From Actinomycetota bacterium (GTDB taxonomy: Bacteria; Actinomycetota; Geothermincolia; Fen-727; Anoxymicrobiaceae), in NCBI GenBank assembly GCA_003154635.1, contig PMDX01000314.1, forward strand, positions 1 through 10,397: DNA of 10,397 nt, read 5' to 3'. A program made the translations under genes and the position numbers. Positions 6,217-10,397 of the stretch are shown here, one piece after another (within the stretch, counting starts at the first letter, position 1; every line of letters starts with the position of its first letter). The notes under the pieces were generated by a model that was not told where the DNA came from, made no database searches, and saw only the letters and a program-made list of their open reading frames with translations.

Positions 6217-7383
6217 ATGAGAAAGCATGTCCGGTGTACAGTTTCTCTAATGGTCATGGTGCTTGTGACCCTTCTTGTCTCATCGTGCGGCACTCCTTCT
6301 TTCAGTAAGTTACAACAGGGCAAACTGGATAAAGCCATAGCCGACTTCATGACGGAGCACCACTTCCCCGGAGTTATAGTGGGTGCGTGGGTACCCGGGA
6401 AGGGAACCTGTATAGTCGCCAGGGGGAAGTCGGACCTTAAGACTGGTAAGCCCATGCGGATTGACGACAAGTTCGGGATCGGGAGTGTAACGAAATCGCT
6501 TGTCGCCACGGTATTGCTGCAGCTGGTCGACGAGGGCAAGCTCAAGCTCGATGACAAGGTGAGCAAATACATCTCCTGGGTTCCCAACGGCGAGAACATC
6601 ACCATTCGCCAACTCCTGAACATGACCAGTGGTCTCTACAATTATACGGAGGACGAAACCCTGCTTGCCGCGGTCGCTGCCGATCCGCTAAAGAAATGGG
6701 CGCCTGTTGAGCTTGCCAAGGCGGGAGTCTTGGGTAAGCCTTATTTCCCCCCCGGGAAAGGCTGGTACTACTCGAACACAAACACTATCCTTGTCGGGCT
6801 TATTATCGAAAAGATAACTGGCAACAAACTTGAAGGCGAGGTAAAGAACAGGATAATCGACAGGCTGGGGCTCAAGAACACATACTTCCCGGGAAGCCCT
6901 GATATAGCCGCCCCGCGTACCCTTGGATACAACTACGATGAGGAGGGAAAGGAATACACAGAGGCCAGTAAGATAGATCCTTCCTTCCTGTGGGCGGCCG
7001 GGGCAATGGTCTCGAACTTCAGGGACCTGAAAGTGTGGTCCGAGGCGCTGGGGACTGGCCAGCTCATAAGCAGGGCTATGCAGAAAGAGAGGGAGCGCTT
7101 TAACGACATGGTGCCGCCGGGCCTGCCCGAACCTGCCAACGGCATGGACCCCGGTTACGGACTGGCAATGGTGAGATACGACAACACTGACAGCTTCATC
7201 GGGATTACCGGCAGGACAAATGCCTACGATACGCAGGTGTTCTACCTCCCTTCAGAAAAGGCGATCCTGATAACCTTTGCAAATACGAATACAGCCGACG
7301 GCGACGGACCGTTGTTCTTCGCAACTGTCTCGAAGATCATATTTCCTGACTCGTTTCCCAAGGTAAGCGGCAGTCAGAAGTAG
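6217..7383 (+). CDS. Lipoprotein serine hydrolase, beta-lactamase class C / PBP4* / DD-carboxypeptidase-like (PF00144 type)
   Basis: A 388-residue exported enzyme. An N-terminal signal (MRKHVRC, hydrophobic to about 21) ends in the lipobox VSSC, so C24 is the likely lipidated residue and the mature enzyme is held on the outer face of the membrane. The catalytic core shows SVTK (S90, K93), the nucleophile and base motif, then IRQLLNMTSGLYNY and YSN (185-187), the second motif, within YYSNTNTILVGLIIEKITG. The third motif, usually HTG or HGG, reads ITG at 330-332, so the usual His is replaced. Family members are DD-peptidases, D-amino acid amidases, esterases or true beta-lactamases; the substrate cannot be told from sequence. 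The start at 6217 is chosen over an upstream in-frame start (6136) because of the strong ribosome-binding site and because it puts the signal peptide at the N-terminus. It stands alone, between ssrA and an unrelated gene. Confidence 0.9.
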   Translation: MRKHVRCTVSLMVMVLVTLLVSSCGTPSFSKLQQGKLDKAIADFMTEHHFPGVIVGAWVPGKGTCIVARGKSDLKTGKPMRIDDKFGIGSVTKSLVATVLLQLVDEGKLKLDDKVSKYISWVPNGENITIRQLLNMTSGLYNYTEDETLLAAVAADPLKKWAPVELAKAGVLGKPYFPPGKGWYYSNTNTILVGLIIEKITGNKLEGEVKNRIIDRLGLKNTYFPGSPDIAAPRTLGYNYDEEGKEYTEASKIDPSFLWAAGAMVSNFRDLKVWSEALGTGQLISRAMQKERERFNDMVPPGLPEPANGMDPGYGLAMVRYDNTDSFIGITGRTNAYDTQVFYLPSEKAILITFANTNTADGDGPLFFATVSKIIFPDSFPKVSGSQK

Positions 7384-7593
7384 CGCCTGCGATTCTGTCA
7401 ACCCACATATATCAAGTCCTCGATTTTATGGGTGAGGGAATGACCCGGGCCTGAGAGGCCCGGTTCAAGAGGCGGAAAACCGGCTCAAGTTCGGTAGGGG
7501 TCGAGGGGACGGCAATTAAAGGACAATTACGGTGGAAGTTGGATATTAGAGTAAGGCTTGCAATTGCATGTTATGCCGAATGGGAGGCGAGGG
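7384..7593 (+). promoter_or_regulatory. Structured spacer before the isomerase-like gene
   Basis: 210 bp without a gene. It contains a strong hairpin (listed separately), an inverted repeat CCGGTT/AACCGG at 7460-7465 and 7478-7483, a direct repeat CCGGTTCAAG (7460-7469) and CCGGCTCAAG (7480-7489), and an inverted repeat ACCCA/TGGGT at 7401-7405 and 7429-7433. The stretch 7511-7563 is more AT-rich and may carry a promoter (TATTAG at 7544-7549), but no -35 is convincing. GGGAGG (7582-7587) is the ribosome-binding site of the next gene. Confidence 0.4.
7442..7466 (+). terminator. Strong hairpin behind the serine hydrolase, possible terminator without a T-tract
   Basis: CCGGGCCT (7445-7452) and AGGCCCGG (7456-7463) form a perfect 8-bp stem with loop GAG, extended by GA/TC after one mismatch. 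The next bases are TTCAAGAGG, not a T-run, so intrinsic termination is uncertain. The 3' arm AGGCCCGGTTC is identical over 11 bases to that of the terminator at 5095-5125. Confidence 0.4.
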
Positions 7594-8991
7594 ATGGCCA
7601 GACAGAGAACCGTCTCGGCGAGGCCGAAAATCGCTATACAGTACATACTCGATGAGAGCCAGCTCAAGGGAACACCGGGGCAGAACGACTTCTTCAAGAG
7701 GGTGCGCGCGGCAATCCGCGGGCTCGGGTGGGAGATCGCCGAGTTCGGGCCGGACATCGATCCCGAGACGATATCAACCAACGCGATGTCATGCGCCGGG
7801 CAGAAGTTCGCCGCGATGCTCGGCGTGGTGTTTGCCGGTAACTCGGCCAGGCAGGTCGCGCTCCTGGGCAAGTTCAGCGGGCCGGTTGGGGTCTGGTTCT
7901 TTCCAGGCACCGAGTGGGGAAGCATGGCATCCGCGGGCGCCGGAATCGGCTATCTGCTCGATGAGTCGCGGAACAAACCGTCAGTAAAGGTGACAGCCAT
8001 CTGGGGTGACCCTGACGATGATGCGGCGCTAGAGAGGCTTCAGTGTTTCGGCCACGCTACGCATGCGGCTTTTGCGATGAAACGCGAGAAGATAGGTCTC
8101 ATCGGAGGCTCGAATTCCGACGGCATGCCGGCTGGCAACTGGCATCCTGACGTCCTGACGAGCAAGCTCGGGCCTTCATATATGGAGATAGATATCACGG
8201 TTCTCGAGCGCGCGCTCGAGAACGTGCGACCGGTGGAAGCCGGGGCGCTGGTGAGACGGCTATCGAACGCGGGCATGAAACTGCCAGACGAAGACAGGTC
8301 GATGGATATCATCCGTGAGAGCGCTCGCGTGTCGCTCGCTGTCGAAAACCTCCAGAACAGGTTCGGGCTGACCGGTGTCGCTCTCAACTGTTACGGGAGC
8401 ACGGACCCAGGCGTGTTCGGCGGAGTGCTGGGGTGCTGTGGCGCCAATGCCTGTCTCAAGGCGCACGCGCTTGGCACGGTCGTCATCGGGTGCGAAGCCG
8501 ACGTGGTCCTTACGGCCCAGCAGCTAATTTTCAAGCACCTGGTCGATATTGTGCCTTGTGCGGCTGAGCCCTGGAAGCTAGACGCGGAGACGGGAGTGCT
8601 CATCGCGGGAACATGCAGCGGACCCGCCGACCTGGCAGAGGCTCCCCACAGGGTGCGCGTAGAGGCTGGAACGCCCGGCAGCCCTTACGGCACGGGTGTT
8701 CTAGGTGTATGTTTTCCTGAGATCAAGGAGCAGGATGCGGTCGTGGCCCGGATACACGGACGGGAACTGGACAGAATGTTCGTGGCAACCGGCAGGTTCC
8801 TCGGGTCGGACAGCGGAACCATCGTCGGGCGCCTGAGCCTCAAGATCGAGCTCGACAATCCGGACGGGTTCCTCGAGCGCGGCATGGTCGGCAATTACTA
8901 CACGGTTCTGCCAACTGAGTCCCTGGACAGGGACGTATCCAGGGTCGAGGCTCTCTGCGAGGTGCTGGGCATAGAGGCCGAGCGCGTCTGA
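7594..8991 (+). CDS. L-fucose/L-arabinose isomerase-like protein, cysteine-rich, substrate unknown
   Basis: A 465-residue soluble protein with no signal peptide or membrane segment. By eye it follows the FucI/AraA isomerase fold: a central IGLIGGSNSDGM (168-178) with WHPDVLTSKLGPSYMEIDITVLERA, resembling the family's domain entry; a VALNCYGSTDPG (262-273) strand; GTVVIGCEADV (294-304), whose E301 and D303 sit where the family places metal-ligand acids; and a C-terminal GRLSLKIELDNPDG then VGNYYTVLP and VEALCEVLGIE, matching the end of this family. The position where the family usually has a ligand His before the final strand is N434-Y435-Y436 here. It has 11 cysteines, several clustered (C281, C282, C287, C300). 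ATG 7594 is preferred to a TTG at 7558 because GGAGG (7583-7587) lies 6 nt upstream. No transport or sugar genes adjoin, so the role is unclear. The fold assignment is moderately sure; the activity is not. Confidence 0.7.
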   Translation: MARQRTVSARPKIAIQYILDESQLKGTPGQNDFFKRVRAAIRGLGWEIAEFGPDIDPETISTNAMSCAGQKFAAMLGVVFAGNSARQVALLGKFSGPVGVWFFPGTEWGSMASAGAGIGYLLDESRNKPSVKVTAIWGDPDDDAALERLQCFGHATHAAFAMKREKIGLIGGSNSDGMPAGNWHPDVLTSKLGPSYMEIDITVLERALENVRPVEAGALVRRLSNAGMKLPDEDRSMDIIRESARVSLAVENLQNRFGLTGVALNCYGSTDPGVFGGVLGCCGANACLKAHALGTVVIGCEADVVLTAQQLIFKHLVDIVPCAAEPWKLDAETGVLIAGTCSGPADLAEAPHRVRVEAGTPGSPYGTGVLGVCFPEIKEQDAVVARIHGRELDRMFVATGRFLGSDSGTIVGRLSLKIELDNPDGFLERGMVGNYYTVLPTESLDRDVSRVEALCEVLGIEAERV

Positions 8992-9023
8992 GCGGAGCCT
9001 GGAAACGCCGCGCGGTTTTTTTT
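8978..9023 (+). terminator. Possible terminator behind the isomerase-like gene
   Basis: Eight T residues (9016-9023) directly follow CGCGCGG (9009-9015), which can pair with CCG (8978-8980) plus CGCG (8983-8986) across a 2-nt bulge and a loop of about 22 nt. The 5' arm lies inside the end of the coding region. The T-run is clear; the stem is imperfect. Confidence 0.45.
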
Positions 9024-9049
9024 GACCGGGTTCTGGGCAATAATAGAAC
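9022..9049 (+). promoter_or_regulatory. Candidate murI promoter
   Basis: TTGACC (9022-9027, five of six consensus positions) and TAGAAC (9044-9049, four of six) with a 16-bp gap. A start near 9056 would leave a short leader containing AAAGAGGA (9067-9074). TAATAG at 9041 is an alternative -10 but is too close to this -35. Confidence 0.4.
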
Positions 9050-9078
9050 CTTGATGTTTAGCCCCGAAAGAGGAATCA

Positions 9079-9963
9079 GTGCTGATGAAAGACAGGCCGA
9101 TAGGTATGTTCGATAGCGGGATCGGCGGCCTCACGGTCATGAGGTCGGTGATCGACAGGCTGCCCGGTGAAGATGTCATCTACCTGGGTGACGATGCCCG
9201 CGGCCCATACGGCCCTCGAGACATCGAGCAGGTACGTATGTTCTCTCGCGAGATAATCGATTACCTCCTCGGGTTTGGCGTCAAGCTCGTGGTCATCGCG
9301 TGCAACAGCGCGACGGCCGCGGCGCTCGAGGAAGCACAGCATGATTACGATATCCCCGTCGTCGGCGTGATAATGCCTGGCGTCAGGGCGGCGATCCGTC
9401 GCTCCAAGCGAATGAACATCGGTGTAATCGGAACGCGGTGCACCATCGGCAGCGGCTCTTACGAGCGAGCCTTGCGCAGGGTCGATCCACGTGCCCGTGT
9501 CTTCAGCCAGGCGTGCCCGGAGTTTGTCGAGTTCGTCGAACGGGGAGAGGTCGTAGGCGACCATATAACCGAGATTGCCATGAGCTATCTCGAACCTCTC
9601 ACGGAGGCCGGTATCGACACCCTCATTATGGGTTGCACTCATTACCCGCTTCTCGAGCCACTGCTGCACGAGGTGGCCGGGCCTGATGTCGAGCTGATCA
9701 GCAGCGCCGAAGAGACAGCGACGGAGGTCGAGGACATCCTCGACAGGCTTGGCTGGCTGCGCGAGGGCGGCTCTTCGGGGAAGCACTATTTCCTTACGAC
9801 AGGCGAAGTCGAAAAGGCGCTCGAGCTTGGACGGATGTTCCTGGGCCCGGAGGTGCGGGAGGCGACGCACATAAACTTCGATTCATACCCGGAGCTGGAC
9901 CTCGATATCCCCGCGGCAACGACCGACGCGAGTGGCGGCGAGGAGGCGGGCATTGAGCTTTAA
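9079..9963 (+). CDS. murI: Glutamate racemase
   Basis: A cytoplasmic, cofactor-independent racemase that makes D-glutamate from L-glutamate for the peptidoglycan stem peptide. 294 residues, slightly longer than the usual 265-275 because of a C-terminal tail after about 270. Seen: FDSGIGGLTV with catalytic-site D12, DDARGPYG (38-45), VIACNSATA with C75, GVIGTRCTIGSGSY, and MGCTHYPLLEP with C186 and H188; C75 and C186 are the two thiols that act from opposite faces of the substrate. GTG 9079 is chosen because GAGG (9070-9073) is 5 nt away; ATG 9085, two codons on, is an equally possible start. It overlaps the next gene by 11 bp. The pairing with an MBL-fold gene is typical of actinobacterial murI loci. 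Confidence 0.97.
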   Translation: MLMKDRPIGMFDSGIGGLTVMRSVIDRLPGEDVIYLGDDARGPYGPRDIEQVRMFSREIIDYLLGFGVKLVVIACNSATAAALEEAQHDYDIPVVGVIMPGVRAAIRRSKRMNIGVIGTRCTIGSGSYERALRRVDPRARVFSQACPEFVEFVERGEVVGDHITEIAMSYLEPLTEAGIDTLIMGCTHYPLLEPLLHEVAGPDVELISSAEETATEVEDILDRLGWLREGGSSGKHYFLTTGEVEKALELGRMFLGPEVREATHINFDSYPELDLDIPAATTDASGGEEAGIEL

Positions 9964-10397
9964 GGTCGTCGTATTGGGAAGCTCCGGCGGATATGCGGGA
10001 GCGGGGCAGGCTTGCAGCGGTTACCTCCTCCAGGAAGAAGAGAACACGCTGGTGGTAGACCTCGGATCGGGGGCACTCTCGAACCTGCTCGGTTTCGTCG
10101 AGCCCGACAATATCGGTGGGCTGGTGATCTCACACCTGCATTACGACCACTACATCGACATCTACGGGCTCCTGACCGCACGAAGGTACGGGCCGGAGAG
10201 CCTTCAACCGCTTCCGCTGCTGGCACCGCTCGGGGCCGGAGAACACATCGGTATCATCATCCATGAGGAGAACCGCCCGGTCTTTATGGAGTGCATGGAT
10301 ATTCGCGAGATGGCATCCGGCGGTGAGTTTAACTTCGCCGGCTTCGACATAACGGCGAAGCCCGCGGCTCACATCGAGGGCTCTTTCTCTTTCCGCA
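9953..10397 (+). CDS. Metallo-beta-lactamase-fold hydrolase, YhfI/Rv1339 type, 3'-truncated by the window edge
   Basis: The first 148 codons of an MBL-fold metallohydrolase; the frame is open to the last base. It begins MSFKVVVLGSSGGYAGAGQACSGYLL, the usual first strand and loop of the RNase Z-like branch. SHLHYDHYIDI (60-70) holds the metal motif HxHxDH with H61, H63, D65 and H66, and AAHIEGSFSFR (138-148) carries the later ligand His (H140). The TTG start at 9953 is preceded by AGGAGG (9941-9946) with a 6-nt gap and overlaps the end of murI, so the two are translationally coupled. In mycobacteria the gene behind murI, Rv1339, is a relative reported to be a cyclic-nucleotide phosphodiesterase, and rph follows it; that activity is carried over here only by synteny and motif. 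A ribonuclease Z-like role cannot be excluded from the fragment. Confidence 0.88.
   Translation, partial: MSFKVVVLGSSGGYAGAGQACSGYLLQEEENTLVVDLGSGALSNLLGFVEPDNIGGLVISHLHYDHYIDIYGLLTARRYGPESLQPLPLLAPLGAGEHIGIIIHEENRPVFMECMDIREMASGGEFNFAGFDITAKPAAHIEGSFSFR

Noticed and set aside
8978..9023. The GC-rich arm and T-run as a perfect terminator
   Set aside because: The stem needs a 2-nt bulge and a long loop, so I list it only as possible.
9076..9870. A 264-codon antisense reading frame across murI
   Set aside because: It mirrors the murI coding frame and shows no recognisable domain; murI motifs settle the strand.
1..10397. CRISPR arrays, insertion sequences, phage genes, toxin-antitoxin or defence systems
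   Set aside because: No regularly spaced repeats, transposase motifs, or defence-type domains were seen on either strand.

Overview
The window is about 10.4 kb of fairly GC-rich bacterial DNA with every recognisable gene on the + strand. The order prfB / ftsE / ftsX / smpB / ssrA and the pair murI / MBL-fold hydrolase are both arrangements known from Actinomycetota (in mycobacteria, prfB ... ftsE-ftsX-smpB, and murI-Rv1339-rph). A carboxy-terminal processing protease between ftsX and smpB, a YcdX-type PHP phosphatase behind prfB and a short 9-codon tmRNA tag suggest a deep-branching, possibly anaerobic actinobacterial or Gram-positive-like lineage rather than a classical Streptomyces or Mycobacterium. 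The lineage is an inference from gene order and style, not from a marker-gene search.

Layout. 1-1469: the 3' two thirds of prfB (release factor 2), overlapping by ATGA with a PHP-domain metallophosphatase. 1470-1719: an AT-rich intergenic region that probably holds the ftsE promoter and an operator-like palindrome. 1720-3298: ftsE and ftsX, overlapping, encoding the divisome ABC complex that controls peptidoglycan hydrolysis. 3434-5065: an S41 PDZ protease with a long Pro/Gln-rich cytoplasmic tail and one membrane anchor, closed by a clear intrinsic terminator at 5095-5125. 5198-6059: smpB and, 27 bp downstream, ssrA (tmRNA), the two partners of trans-translation. smpB has a -10 box placed so that its mRNA would start at the ATG (leaderless).

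6060-8991 holds two genes that are not part of the conserved neighbourhood: a lipoprotein serine hydrolase of the beta-lactamase/PBP4* family and a cysteine-rich protein that looks like an L-fucose/L-arabinose isomerase relative. They sit between ssrA and murI and look like accessory insertions. Between them is a 210-bp spacer with a strong hairpin and a 20-bp-pitch direct repeat. 9079-10397: murI (glutamate racemase), overlapping by 11 bp with a metallo-beta-lactamase-fold gene of the YhfI/Rv1339 type that runs off the end of the window.

Functionally the window groups translation termination and ribosome rescue (prfB, smpB, ssrA) with cell-envelope work (ftsEX, S41 protease, serine hydrolase, murI). 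There is no mobile element, CRISPR array, rRNA or tRNA other than tmRNA. I do not see a clearly undescribed system. The points most worth a second look are the apparent leaderless smpB, the isomerase-like protein that seems to lack a canonical metal ligand, the missing murein hydrolase next to ftsEX, and the structured spacer at 7442-7490.
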